A stretch of 64,000 nt of DNA from an uncultured Bacteroidales bacterium (GCA_902489445.1 CABTZX010000001.1:1-64000), one strand, 5' to 3'; shown: positions 50,086-59,061, counted from the stretch's first letter. Program-made: numbers and translations. The notes: generated by a model not told the origin, from the letters alone.

Positions 50086-50838
50086 ATGTCTCAAAGCTTA
50101 ATTATCATACCAACTTACAACGAACGGGAGAACGTGGCGGAGATGATTAACCGCGTTATGGCTCTTGATATAAGCTTTGATCTGCTTTTTGTGGATGATG
50201 CTTCGCCTGATGGCACGGCAGGAGTAGTAAAGGCGTTGATGCCTAAGTATCCGCAACGGATTCATATATTGGAACGGAGCGGAAAGCTTGGGCTCGGTAC
50301 GGCATATATTGCCGGCTTCAAATGGGCTTTGGCGCATGAGTATCAGTTTATCTTTGAGATGGATTGCGATTTTAGCCATCCGCTTTCGGCTTTATCCCGT
50401 CTTTACAACGCTGTGGCTTACGAGGGATACGACGTAGCGGTAGGTTCGCGCTATACAAAAGGCGGTGGAATTGCCGATTGGCCGTTCATCCGTAGATGCA
50501 TCAGCTATGGCGCTTCGCTATATGTACGGATGGTCACTTGGATGCCCGTTAAGGACCCAACGGCGGGTTTTGTCTGTTATCGGAGAGCCGTTTTAGAGCA
50601 ACTTGATTTGGATGCCATTGAGTTTAAGGGATATGCCTTCCAAATAGAAATGAAGTTTGCCGCCTATCGATTGGGTTATAGCATCAAAGAGGTACCCATA
50701 ACCTTTACTAACCGTCAACTCGGTTCTTCCAAGATGAGTAGCTCTATATTTGGCGAAGCGTTCGGTGGGGTAATCAAATTGCGCTACAGAGCTTGCCGAG
50801 GTTCATTCCCTGTAGTAAAAGGAGAAAAAGAAAGGTAA
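50086..50838 (+). CDS. Polyprenol-phosphate mannosyltransferase type GT2
   Basis: About 250 aa GT2 glycosyltransferase. The nucleotide-sugar site is IIIPTYNERENV at the N-terminus, followed by LLFVDDASPDGTA (the DD/DxD region) near 36 and FEMDCDFSHPLSAL near 95. AVGSRYTKGGGIADWPFIRR and DPTAGFVCYRRAVLE are hallmarks of dolichol/polyprenol-phosphate mannose synthases. No membrane segment follows, as in the soluble bacterial Ppm type. It would move mannose from GDP-mannose to a lipid carrier for glycan or glycoprotein assembly. The ATG at 50086 was chosen over an upstream TTG. Confidence 0.9.
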   Translation: MSQSLIIIPTYNERENVAEMINRVMALDISFDLLFVDDASPDGTAGVVKALMPKYPQRIHILERSGKLGLGTAYIAGFKWALAHEYQFIFEMDCDFSHPLSALSRLYNAVAYEGYDVAVGSRYTKGGGIADWPFIRRCISYGASLYVRMVTWMPVKDPTAGFVCYRRAVLEQLDLDAIEFKGYAFQIEMKFAAYRLGYSIKEVPITFTNRQLGSSKMSSSIFGEAFGGVIKLRYRACRGSFPVVKGEKER

Positions 50839-50842
50839 GCCT

Positions 50843-52201
50843 ATGAAAACGTTACTACTCAACGGAACTATTGTCAACGAAGGTCGTTCCTATATCGGCT
50901 CTATTGCTATTGAAGGCGATACAATTAGTGCCGTTTTGGAAGGAAAGCTTTCCGTTGAGGTTGCGTACCGACGGTTTGAAGGCTACGAAATTACAGATTG
51001 TACCGGTTTGCTCCTATTGCCAGGGCTAATTGATGACCAAGTACACTTCCGCACTCCGGGGTTAACCCATAAAGGCGATATAGCTTCGGAAAGCCGCGCT
51101 GCCGTAGCCGGAGGCGTTACTTCCTATATGGATATGCCTAACACGAAGCCTCCCACGATTGATTACGAGGCTCTTATGGCAAAACGTGATTATGCGGCAG
51201 AGCATTCCTATGGTAATTATGGTTTTTTCATTGGCGGAACGAATACCAATTGTCAGGAAGCACTCAAAATTGATACCCGGCTTATACCCGGTTTGAAGCT
51301 TTTCCTCGGTTCTTCCACGGGAAATATGTTGGTGGACGATGAGCGAGCCTTGGATTGCTTTTTCTCCGAGTTTCCCCTTCCAATTGCTATCCATTCCGAG
51401 TCAGAAACCATTATCAGGCAAAATAAGGCGCGAGCCATTGAACAGTGGGGCGAAGATCCCCCCATTGAGTATCATCCGTTGATTCGTAGCGAGGAAGCTT
51501 GTTATCGGTGCACGGCTGAGGCTTTGGAGCGCGCTACTAAGTATGGTACTAACCTGCACGTGTTGCACCTTTCCACAGCGAAGGAAACGGCTCTTTTTGA
51601 TGCCGCCGATCCTATGGAAATACGTCGCATTACGGCTGAAGTATGCATTCATCATCTTTGGTTTAACGATGGCGATTATGCCGAGAAAGGCACGCTAATT
51701 AAGTGGAATCCCGCCATCAAAACGGAAAGCGATCGGGAAGCGCTTCTTGAAGGTGTACGGACGGGTCGTATTTCCGTTATTGCTACGGATCATGCCCCTC
51801 ATCTATTGAGCGAAAAGCAGGGTGGCGCACTTAAAGCAGCTTCCGGCGGTCCCTTGGCTCAATTCGGGCTTTTGGTTCTTTTGGAATTGGTAGGGCGTGG
51901 CGAGCTTCCTCTAGAGCTAATTCCCACTAAAACCGCTCATTATCCGGCTCTGCGATTTGCCGTACAAAAGCGTGGTTTCCTGCGCCCTGGCTATTACGCT
52001 GATATCGTAGTGGTAAATCCTGAGTGCCCAACGGCGGTAACAAAGGATATAATTCTCTCCAAGTGTGGTTGGTCGCCTTTTGAGGGTACAACTTTCAAGC
52101 ACTCCGTGGAGGCAACCTATGTAAACGGAACCTGTGTCTATAAGCGCGGAGAACTACTTGACGTACCCTCGCCGGCTATGGCGCTCGTTTTTGATCATTA
52201 G
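50843..52201 (+). CDS. pyrC: Dihydroorotase
   Basis: 452 aa class I dihydroorotase. LLPGLIDDQVHFRTPGLTHKGDIASES is the metal and substrate site; the first HxH histidine is Gln here (DQVHFR), a variant I recall from other Bacteroidota. Later ligands are in IHSESETI near 192, VLHLSTAKE near 240 and TDHAPHLLSEK near 310 (catalytic Asp). It closes carbamoyl-aspartate to dihydroorotate in pyrimidine synthesis. It follows the glycosyltransferase by four bases. Confidence 0.92.
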   Translation: MKTLLLNGTIVNEGRSYIGSIAIEGDTISAVLEGKLSVEVAYRRFEGYEITDCTGLLLLPGLIDDQVHFRTPGLTHKGDIASESRAAVAGGVTSYMDMPNTKPPTIDYEALMAKRDYAAEHSYGNYGFFIGGTNTNCQEALKIDTRLIPGLKLFLGSSTGNMLVDDERALDCFFSEFPLPIAIHSESETIIRQNKARAIEQWGEDPPIEYHPLIRSEEACYRCTAEALERATKYGTNLHVLHLSTAKETALFDAADPMEIRRITAEVCIHHLWFNDGDYAEKGTLIKWNPAIKTESDREALLEGVRTGRISVIATDHAPHLLSEKQGGALKAASGGPLAQFGLLVLLELVGRGELPLELIPTKTAHYPALRFAVQKRGFLRPGYYADIVVVNPECPTAVTKDIILSKCGWSPFEGTTFKHSVEATYVNGTCVYKRGELLDVPSPAMALVFDH

Positions 52202-52244
52202 TGAAGTAAGAATAATCAATTAGTAACGTATAAACATTCAAAAC

Positions 52245-53261
52245 ATGGAAAAAACTGATTGGGCCTCGTTAGGCTTTGGTTATCACAAAACGGATTACAA
52301 CGTACGCTGCTACTACCGCAACGGTAAGTGGGGCGAGTTGGAAGTAACTCAGGACGAAACTATAACCCTTCACATGGGAGCTACCTGCCTGCACTACGGA
52401 CAGGAAGCCTTTGAAGGTCAGAAGGCGTTCCGTGGCAAGGACGGAAAGATTCGCATCTTCCGCATCCACGACAATGCTAAGCGTATGATTCGTTCCGCTG
52501 AAGGGGTCGTAATGCAACCTGTTCCCGAAGAACTCTTTGTTGAAGCATGCCTGAAGGCAGTTAAGCTCAACGAACGCTTTGTTCCGCCTTACGAAAGCGG
52601 AGCTTCGCTCTATATTCGTCCTCTGCTCATCGGCTTGGGCGAACAGGTTGGTGTTAAACCCGCTCCCGAGTATCTCTTCGTTGTATTCGTAACGCCCGTA
52701 GGTCCTTACTTCAAGGAAGGCTTCAAGCCCACTCCTATGGCTATTATGCGCGGATACGACAGAGCTGCCCCCTTAGGTACCGGTACGATCAAGGTGGGCG
52801 GTAACTATGCCGCCGGTATGGTGCCCACAGTTCTCTGCCACGAAAAGGGCTATTCCGCATGCCTCTTCCTCGATGCAAAGGAAAAGAAGTATATCGATGA
52901 ATGCGGTCCCGCTAACTTCTTCGGAATCAAGAACAATACCTATATCACGCCGAAGTCCACTTCCATCCTGCCTTCCATCACCAATATGAGCTTGATGCAG
53001 TTGGCTGAAGATATGGGCATGAAGGTAGAACGCCGTCACGTCCCCGAAGAAGAACTCGCCGAATTTGAAGAAGCCGGTGCTTGCGGTACAGCTGCCGTGA
53101 TCAGCCCCATCCTTCGCATCGACGACTTGGACGAACATAGGACGTACGAAATCGCTAAGGACGGCAAGCCCGGTCCCGTTTGCGAAAAGCTTTATCACAA
53201 ACTCCGTGCCATTCAGTACGGTGACGAAGCTGATCCCTACGGATGGGTTACCGTCTTGTAA
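52245..53261 (+). CDS. ilvE: Branched-chain amino acid aminotransferase
   Basis: 338 aa, fold-type IV PLP enzyme of the eukaryote-like BCAT group. LHYGQEAFEGQKAFRGKDGKI, then SLYIRPLLIG, then IKVGGNYAAGMVP with the PLP lysine, and later DECGPANFFGIKN and GTAAVISPI are the family landmarks. It interconverts valine, leucine and isoleucine with their keto acids, which serves both synthesis and fermentation. A strong terminator follows. Confidence 0.95.
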   Translation: MEKTDWASLGFGYHKTDYNVRCYYRNGKWGELEVTQDETITLHMGATCLHYGQEAFEGQKAFRGKDGKIRIFRIHDNAKRMIRSAEGVVMQPVPEELFVEACLKAVKLNERFVPPYESGASLYIRPLLIGLGEQVGVKPAPEYLFVVFVTPVGPYFKEGFKPTPMAIMRGYDRAAPLGTGTIKVGGNYAAGMVPTVLCHEKGYSACLFLDAKEKKYIDECGPANFFGIKNNTYITPKSTSILPSITNMSLMQLAEDMGMKVERRHVPEEELAEFEEAGACGTAAVISPILRIDDLDEHRTYEIAKDGKPGPVCEKLYHKLRAIQYGDEADPYGWVTVL

Positions 53262-53280
53262 GCAACGGAACAAACACAAA

Positions 53281-53336
53281 TGCTCTCCAAGAGAGCAATC
53301 CTCTGTGGCATCCCCTTATCGGGATGCCACTTTTTT
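53281..53336 (+). terminator. Terminator of ilvE (double hairpin)
   Basis: A small hairpin TGCTCTC-CAA-GAGAGCA (53281-53297) is followed by GTGGCATCCC (53305-53314) paired with GGGATGCCAC (53321-53330) and six T. This is the clearest intrinsic terminator in the window. Confidence 0.93.
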
Positions 53337-53408
53337 GTGCCTATTTCCTACAAATTCAATCGCCTCTTATCAACGGAAAGCACCCACCGGCTTCTGTCAG
53401 CGATAGTC

Positions 53409-53618
53409 CTATTTTCTCATTGTAAATGGCTTATGTGAGTAATTGTCGCTAAATCCTATCGGCAGGTATGGCGCATCCCAGTGCTTGGATCTTCCCGATG
53501 CGTCCAAATAGAGTACGATCTCCTCAGATTTCATCCGATACGTTCCGATTGCATAATAGGAAGCGAGTCCCTTGTGTTCCATACTGACGACAAAGTTCCC
53601 TTCTATTTTACCCACCAA
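53409..53618 (-). CDS. Possible small protein or gene remnant
   Basis: A 69-codon ORF (MVGKIEGNFVVSMEHKGLASY, ending YSHKPFTMRK) with a balanced, protein-like composition that contrasts with the nearby repeat ORFs. No domain is recognised. It might be a small orphan gene or the C-terminal fragment of a lost gene. No promoter or ribosome site supports it. Confidence 0.25.
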   Translation of the reverse strand: MVGKIEGNFVVSMEHKGLASYYAIGTYRMKSEEIVLYLDASGRSKHWDAPYLPIGFSDNYSHKPFTMRK

Positions 53619-53840
53619 TTAGCGTTGCTTTATCGCCGTTTAATCGGCATTAAATAGTAGCTAAATCAACGAAATACGAACCTTCGTACGGGAAGAACCG
53701 TCACGTCCATCCAGAACCGACACCGATTCGTCCTGTGTAGACGGATTGGTTATACCGAGCCTCCGCCCCGTCCGTTCTGATCAACCGTGCCACCCATTTC
53801 ATACGAGCGGAACCAAAGATGTGAAGTGTCGCAACGTTTA

Positions 53841-54115
53841 TACGAAAGTACCGAGGAAATAGATGGGTGATGATGGGGCTAGGAAAGGGAGGAATTGTCT
53901 CAGTTGTACGAAGGAAGCGAAGTGTTAGATAGGTGATGATGTGTAAAGGGATGTGGAATAATGCAGCGGTGTGGGGGATGAATCGGGCCGTTAATACGAA
54001 GGGAGCTGAGTAGTAGATAGGTAATGATGGGGCAGAGGCTGGGAGGGAACCGGTTGTTTGTACTATGAGAACCGAGCGAAGGATGGGGGGGACGGAGCGG
54101 ATGTACGGTGCGGTC
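53841..54115. repeat. Diverged 22-bp-multiple repeats before tetrad array B
   Basis: TACGAA words fall at 53841, 53906 and 53995 (steps 65 and 89, near 66 and 88), each followed within 35 bases by TAGATnGGTnATGATG. CCGAG/CGGAG words at about 54072 and 54114 are 42-43 bp apart. This matches the 44-bp block before the CTATAG array at 18863, in a more decayed form. Confidence 0.65.
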
Positions 54116-54120
54116 GGAGA

Positions 54121-54202
54121 AAAGTCTATAGACTTTCTGAAAATACTCTATAGACTTTCTCCAGATACCCTATAGACTTTTTCCAGATATGTCCGTACAA
54201 AC
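54121..54202. repeat. Tetrad array B (CTATAG type)
   Basis: Units at 54121-54136 (perfect AAAGTCTATAGACTTT), 54143-54158, 54165-54180 and 54187-54202 (degenerate, GTCCGTAC core), with spacers ctgaaa, ctccag and ttccag. Unit three is identical to unit three of array A. The flanks GGAGCGGATGTA on the left and GTACAAnCGCTCGGACAGC on the right are shared with array A and are imperfect inverted copies of each other. Confidence 0.93.
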
Positions 54203-54319
54203 GCTCGGACAGCATGGGAGCAACGATTTGTTCGTATGGGAGAACCGCTGCATTTCCTCGGTAGAAAAGAGTGCGAACGTGCGCATGTATGGGGTCGTTC
54301 GTGCCTAGGTTAGTGGGCA

Positions 54320-54475
54320 AAGGTGCGCTGCGGTGAGGGGCGTTGGTGGGAGGATTGATGGGGAAAGTGCGCTGAAGTTGGGGCGGAGGTGCGCTGCGAT
54401 GGACGCGTTGGTGCGCAGGAATGAGGGGCATGTGCGCTAAAGCTGGGGGGAAGGTGCGCTGCGGTGCGGGCAGGA
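54320..54475. repeat. GC-rich 22-bp minisatellite, seven units
   Basis: AAGGTGCGCTG-type units have their central T at 54324, 54347, 54368, 54390, 54412, 54433 and 54455 (steps 21-23). The plus strand is G-rich. It resembles the minus strand of the 44-bp repeats at 27131. Confidence 0.85.
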
Positions 54476-54510
54476 GGTGGTAGGGTACGATCGGTATGTT
54501 TGTTTGAGGG

Positions 54511-54610
54511 TATCTGAATTTATCGGAGCAAATCGGAACTAATCGGAAGGTATCGGATCATTTCTGATAAGTTCTGATTGACTCTGATAAGTTCCGATAA
54601 ACTCCGATTG
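54511..54610. repeat. 10-bp array, five units forward and five inverted
   Basis: Ten blocks of exactly 10 bp. The first five read TATCGGAnnn and the last five nnnTCnGATA, mirror-imaged around 54560/54561. It is the same unit type as 26971-27120 but perfectly symmetric in number. Confidence 0.93.
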
Positions 54611-54730
54611 GGTAAGTATTGACGCGGAGGTATATAGGTGGGTGGGGCTTTCAGTGAAAAGGGTCAAAAGCGTGGTAGGAAGAGGGCGGCTCTGTGGGTG
54701 AGATGGGTTAAAAGAAGGGGAGGTGTGGGG

Positions 54731-54950
54731 TGGTTGTTGTATCTCGCGCTTCGCTTTTTGTAGTTCTGTGTCGGGAAGGGTCGGGTCTGCCATTTTGTTT
54801 GTCCGAGTGGGGTGGGGCAGTGAAACGCATGGAAGTGGGGTGGTTGTTGCATCTCGCGCTTTGCATTTTGTAGTTCTGTATCGGGAAATGTCGGGTATGC
54901 CGGTTTGTTTGTCAGAGTGGGGTAGAGCAGTGAGGCGCATGGAAGTGGGG
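54731..54950. repeat. 110-bp direct duplication upstream of rseP
   Basis: TGGTTGTTGnATCTCGCGCT starts at 54731 and 54841, exactly 110 bp (5 x 22) apart, and similarity holds through GCATGGAAGTGGGG at the end of each copy. The duplication ends 10 bases before the rseP -7 element. Confidence 0.93.
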
Positions 54951-54959
54951 CGAATGCGC

Positions 54960-54967
54960 TACCTTTG
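54960..54967 (+). promoter_or_regulatory. Candidate promoter of rseP
   Basis: TACCTTTG on the plus strand. Initiation near 54974 rules out the upstream GTG at 54723 and supports the ATG at 55021. Confidence 0.55.
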
Positions 54968-55020
54968 CGTTGCAAACATCGAGAGAGAAACAGAACGAAC
55001 AAGGACGGAAGGAACGGAAA

Positions 55021-56348
55021 TGACCACACTGCTCATCGTATTAAGCAAGCTTATCCAGTTGATGCTTGCCCTTTCCCTGCTGGTATTCATACACGAGTTG
55101 GGGCATTATCTGGCGGCACGGCTCTTCGGGGTACGTGTAATGCGTTTCTTCCTCTTCTTCGACCTCGGCGGCAAAGCGTTGTTCCGCTTCAAAGGAAAGA
55201 AGAGCGGCACGGTATACGGTATGGGATGGCTCCCAATTGGCGGATATTGCAAGCTGAGCGGTCAGGCGGATGAACAGCTACTGGCTACCGGCAAGCCCTC
55301 AACGCCACAGAGCGATGAGTTGCGCGCCAAGCCGGCGTGGCAACGGATCATCGTAATGATCGCCGGCATTCTGTTTAATCTTATTGCGGCATATTTGATC
55401 TATACAGGCATTTCGATGCGCTGGGGCGATACACTGCTCTATTCGTCTGACATCACGCAGGGAATGTACTTTTCTGAAGCAGCGCACAAGGTAGGCTTTA
55501 AGGATAACGATATCATCCTAACGGCAGACGGTAATCGGCTGAACGTATTTGCGGACGGATTCATAAGAGAGATCATTGAAGCGAAGCAGGTGGAGGTTCT
55601 TCGGGATGGAGAACGAGTTTCTATCGACATACCGCAGGATATGATGCAGCGAGTGATCGCCGGTAAAGAGGGTTTCCTGGGTATTCAGGTGCCGTTTGTG
55701 GCGGACAGTGTGCCGAAAGGCAGCCGCGCTTACGTAGCCGGTATGCGCAAAGGCGACCAATTGTTGCAAATAGACAGTAGCGCGGTGCACGATGTGAGCG
55801 ATGCACGTATCCTTTTTCGGCAGTATGAGGAGCGAAGCGTCTCAGTAAATTTATTGCGCGGCGCGGATACGCTATACCTTTCGATTACGCCCGATAGTAT
55901 GGGCAGAGTGGGCGTTTACCTTGCTCCACCCGACAAAATATACCGGACGAGCCACATATCGTATAATCTTACGGACGGCTTTGTGCGTGGCGTCCAAAGG
56001 GCTAACGCTATGTTGCGCGGATACGCAGGCGATATGAAGTACGTCTTTACCAAAGAGGGTGCCGGCGAAATGGGAGGCTTTATCTCAATGGGTAAACTCT
56101 TTAGCGGTGTTTTTGACGCTTATTCCTTTTGGAACGTGGTGGCGTTTCTGTCGCTCATCTTTGCTTTTATGAACTTCCTACCCATACCGATGCTTGACGG
56201 AGCGGAGATTCTATTCGCTTTGTGGGAGTTAGTAACGCGCAAAAAGGTGGATGATCGAGTGATTGTAAAGGTTAAATCGGTGGGATTGATATTGCTCATC
56301 GCTCTGTTCCTATTCGCTAATCTGAACGACGTTTTCCGTCTTTTCTAG
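55021..56348 (+). CDS. rseP: RseP site-2 protease
   Basis: About 442 aa, M50B family. The zinc site HELGH is near residue 24 in the first membrane helix (LVFIHELGHYLAARLFG); the third ligand lies in FMNFLPIPMLDGAEILFALWE near 380. Two PDZ-like domains lie between (KVGFKDNDIILTADGN and GMRKGDQLLQIDSSAV), as in E. coli RseP. It cuts membrane-spanning anti-sigma factors or signal peptides within the membrane. The anti-sigma-like protein at 41539 is one conceivable client, which is inference only. mutS2 follows four bases later. Confidence 0.94.
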
Positions 56349-56352
56349 AGGT

Positions 56353-58818
56353 ATGTCCCAAGTTCTGCGCCTTTTTCCTGAACAATACGAAGCCAAAGTG
56401 GATGCTTTGCGGCTGCGCGCTCTCATTGTGGCGGAATGCGGCAGCGAACCGGGTAAAGAAATCATTACCTCCATTGTGCCAACGGCGGATGCCGAAACGC
56501 TGAAACAACGCTTTGCACCGGTTGCGGAGATGATGAGCCTTTTGCAAACCGGACGGGCTTTGCCGTCCCTTGTCTTTGCCGATTTGCGAAGAGAAATAGC
56601 TGCATTAGAGCCGGCGGGGAGCTATCTGAGCGAAGAACAGTTGGCTGATTTGGCGGTATTGCTCCGCAGTGCTGAGGCGTTGTATCGCTTTTTGTCGGTA
56701 AACGATTCGGAAGATACGAATGCCGAGGCGGGTTATCCCACGCTGAAGGCATTGCTCGGAAGCGAGTTTCTTCTTCCTGAGCTTGCTGATCGAATAGAAT
56801 CTCTGCTGGATCGCTTCGGAAGAATCAAGGATAATGCATCTGTCACGCTCAAAGAACTAAGGAGCGAACAGGCCGCCGTAGTTCGGCAAACGAGCAAACT
56901 GACGCGGTCGCAGCTCGAACTAGCCATACGTGAGGGATGGGCGGAAGAAGGCGCGCAGCCTACACTTAGGGACGGACATTTGCTGATCCCGGTAACGCCG
57001 GCGTATCGCAAGCTTGTTCCCGGCATCGTTTACGATGAATCTGCTACCGGAAAGACCGTATTTATCGAGCCTTTGGCCGTAGTAGAGAGCAACAACCGAC
57101 TACGCGAATTGGAAATAGCCGAGCGCAAAGAGATTATCCGCATATTGATTGAAACAGCTGATCGTATTCGTCCCTCTATACCGCTAATAGGTCGTCTCTA
57201 CGAAGTTATGGGCAAGGTGGATGCTTTGCACGCTGTGGCGCGCTATTCCCTTAGGATAAATGCCTGCATGCCGCCGATAAAGAGCGAACCGCACATGCGT
57301 TGGTTCAAAGCGCGACACCCGTTGCTCGAAGCCGCTTTAAAGCAACAAGGACGGGAATTGGTTCCTTTGGATATTTGCTTGGAAGCGCCAAAAGGGCGCA
57401 TCTTATTGGTATCCGGCCCGAATGCCGGTGGTAAATCGGTTTGCCTCAAGACGTGCGCTCTGCTGCAATATATGCTGCAATGTGGCTTTCCCATCCCTGT
57501 TTCGCCCGATTCCGAGGCGGGCGTTTTCAGCGCATTGGCAATCAATATTGGCGATGATCAATCTATTGATGACGATCTCAGTACCTATAGTTCGCACTTA
57601 GCGGCTATGAAGGCGTTCTGTCGCATCGCTTCGCCCGAAAGCCTGCTACTGGTAGACGAATTCGGCGCCGGTACGGAACCCGAGCTGGGAGGTGCTATTG
57701 CCGAGGCGCTCCTCAAGCATTTCAACGAACATGGAAGCTTTGGCATCATAACTACGCACTATGCCAATCTGAAGCAGTTTGCCTCGGAACACGAAGGAAT
57801 TATCAACGGAGCTATGTGTTACGACCGCTCCGCCATGAAGCCGCTCTTTAAGTTGGAGATTGGGCGACCGGGCAGTTCGTTCGCCTTAGAGATAGCACAT
57901 CGGAGCGGTTTGCCTGTGGAGGTACTCGATTATGCTAAGGAAATTGTGGGCGAAGAGCGTTTGCACAGCGAACGTTACCTAATGGATATTGCTCGCGACC
58001 GTAACTATTGGCACCGCAAGCGCGAGGAAATACGCATACAAAGCAAGAAGCAGGATGCCGTTACCGAGAAGTATGAAGCGGCTTTGGAGAAGATTCGCAA
58101 CGAACGTACATCGCTTATTGAGGAGGCTCGTAAAGAAGCGACGCAGCTCTTGGCGGAAGCAAACGCACGCATAGAGGGGACTATTCGCCAAATTAAGGAA
58201 AGTGGCGCGGAAAAGGAGGCAACGCGCGTTGCCCGGGAAGCATTGGAAAGCTATAAAGAGCAGCATCAATCCAAGCAACAAAGCGCATCTTCCGAGCATC
58301 CTTTGCTGCCGAAAAGCAAGCGAAAGAAGAAGATTGAGCGCAAAGCTCCGATTCCATTCGTTCCGGCACCTGGAGTGCGCGTCCGCATCAAAGGAACTGA
58401 GGTGGAGGGAACTATCTTGGAAATAAAAGGGGATAAGGCGGTAATCGCCTTGGGAGGTGCTATGAGCAGCACCAAACCGCTCTCTGAACTGGAACGCGCC
58501 AAGCGTCCCAACGCGCCGGCTCCCGTACAGCGTGCATCCTCCAACATAACGGAGCATTTGCACGAAAAGCGGATGCACTTTAAAGAGGAGCTTGACGTGC
58601 GTGGAATGCGTGCTGCCGATGCGCTCGTGGCTGTAGATTATTTTTTGGATGAGGCGGTACAGGCCGGCGTGCCTCAGGTGCGTCTGCTACACGGAACAGG
58701 TACCGGTGCGTTGCGACAAAGCATTCGGGAAGATCTTTCCTCCAAGCCTTTTGTGAAGCGCTTCTATGACGAAGACGTGCGCTTTGGTGGCGCCGGAATC
58801 ACCATTGTAGAGCTTTAA
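56353..58818 (+). CDS. mutS2: MutS2 family protein with Smr domain
   Basis: 821 aa. The ATPase core has LVSGPNAGGKSVCLKT (Walker A) near residue 355, DDQSIDDDLSTYSSHLAAMK (MutS signature region) and LLVDEFGAGTEPELGGA. A long coiled coil covers about residues 530-640 (KKQDAVTEKYEAALEKIRNE), and a C-terminal Smr nuclease domain has LDVRGMRAADAL and LLHGTGTGALR. MutS2 lacks the mismatch-recognition domain; it is linked to suppressing recombination or to rescuing collided ribosomes. It is cotranscribed with rseP. Confidence 0.95.
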   Translation: MSQVLRLFPEQYEAKVDALRLRALIVAECGSEPGKEIITSIVPTADAETLKQRFAPVAEMMSLLQTGRALPSLVFADLRREIAALEPAGSYLSEEQLADLAVLLRSAEALYRFLSVNDSEDTNAEAGYPTLKALLGSEFLLPELADRIESLLDRFGRIKDNASVTLKELRSEQAAVVRQTSKLTRSQLELAIREGWAEEGAQPTLRDGHLLIPVTPAYRKLVPGIVYDESATGKTVFIEPLAVVESNNRLRELEIAERKEIIRILIETADRIRPSIPLIGRLYEVMGKVDALHAVARYSLRINACMPPIKSEPHMRWFKARHPLLEAALKQQGRELVPLDICLEAPKGRILLVSGPNAGGKSVCLKTCALLQYMLQCGFPIPVSPDSEAGVFSALAINIGDDQSIDDDLSTYSSHLAAMKAFCRIASPESLLLVDEFGAGTEPELGGAIAEALLKHFNEHGSFGIITTHYANLKQFASEHEGIINGAMCYDRSAMKPLFKLEIGRPGSSFALEIAHRSGLPVEVLDYAKEIVGEERLHSERYLMDIARDRNYWHRKREEIRIQSKKQDAVTEKYEAALEKIRNERTSLIEEARKEATQLLAEANARIEGTIRQIKESGAEKEATRVAREALESYKEQHQSKQQSASSEHPLLPKSKRKKKIERKAPIPFVPAPGVRVRIKGTEVEGTILEIKGDKAVIALGGAMSSTKPLSELERAKRPNAPAPVQRASSNITEHLHEKRMHFKEELDVRGMRAADALVAVDYFLDEAVQAGVPQVRLLHGTGTGALRQSIREDLSSKPFVKRFYDEDVRFGGAGITIVEL

Positions 58819-58886
58819 GCCTACAGAACCCTTACTTTTATCGAGTATTTACCGCTGTCCGATAGGTAGCGCGCTCAGAGTTCTCC

Positions 58887-58968
58887 AAAGGTATATACGT
58901 TTCGTTCGAAAGGTATATACCTTTCCATCAAAAGGTATATAGGTATCGTTTGAAAGTTATATACCTTT
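58887..58968. repeat. Tetrad array 6 (TATATA type)
   Basis: Units at 58887-58902, 58909-58924 (perfect AAAGGTATATACCTTT), 58931-58946 and 58953-58968, with spacers cgttcg, ccatca and cgtttg. It lies between the convergent mutS2 and pnp genes. Confidence 0.95.
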
Positions 58969-58994
58969 TGTGGCTCGCCTTCCTGAAGTGATAA

Positions 58995-59037
58995 AAAGCG
59001 AAAGGGGAGTACGGGAAAAAGCTCCCGACTCCCCTTT
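58995..59037 (-). terminator. Terminator of pnp (possibly bidirectional)
   Basis: AAAGGGGAGT (59001-59010) pairs with ACTCCCCTTT (59028-59037), with GGGA and TCCC pairing inside. On the minus strand it is followed by CGCTTTTTATC. It is the only hairpin between the convergent mutS2 and pnp genes. Confidence 0.85.
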
Positions 59038-59061
59038 GAACGTATCCTTCGTTAGAGGAAA

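Larger units (their letters stand above)
53262..55020. other. Gene-poor region between ilvE and rseP
   Basis: About 1.75 kb. It holds the ilvE terminator, a possible gene remnant (53409-53618), diverged 22-bp-multiple repeats (about 53840-54115), a CTATAG tetrad array (54121-54202), a GC-rich 22-bp minisatellite (54320-54475), a 10-bp array with inverted halves (54511-54610), a 110-bp direct duplication (54731-54950) and the rseP promoter. 53620-53830 shows nothing I can name. Confidence 0.85.

Noticed and set aside
54723..55020. N-terminal extension of rseP from a GTG at 54723
   Set aside because: It is encoded by the 110-bp duplication and lies mostly upstream of the rseP -7 element. The ATG at 55021 gives a normal RseP N-terminus.
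54664..55029. Pro/Thr-rich minus-strand ORFs across the 110-bp duplication
   Set aside because: Repeat-derived, no domains, and antisense to the rseP promoter and start.
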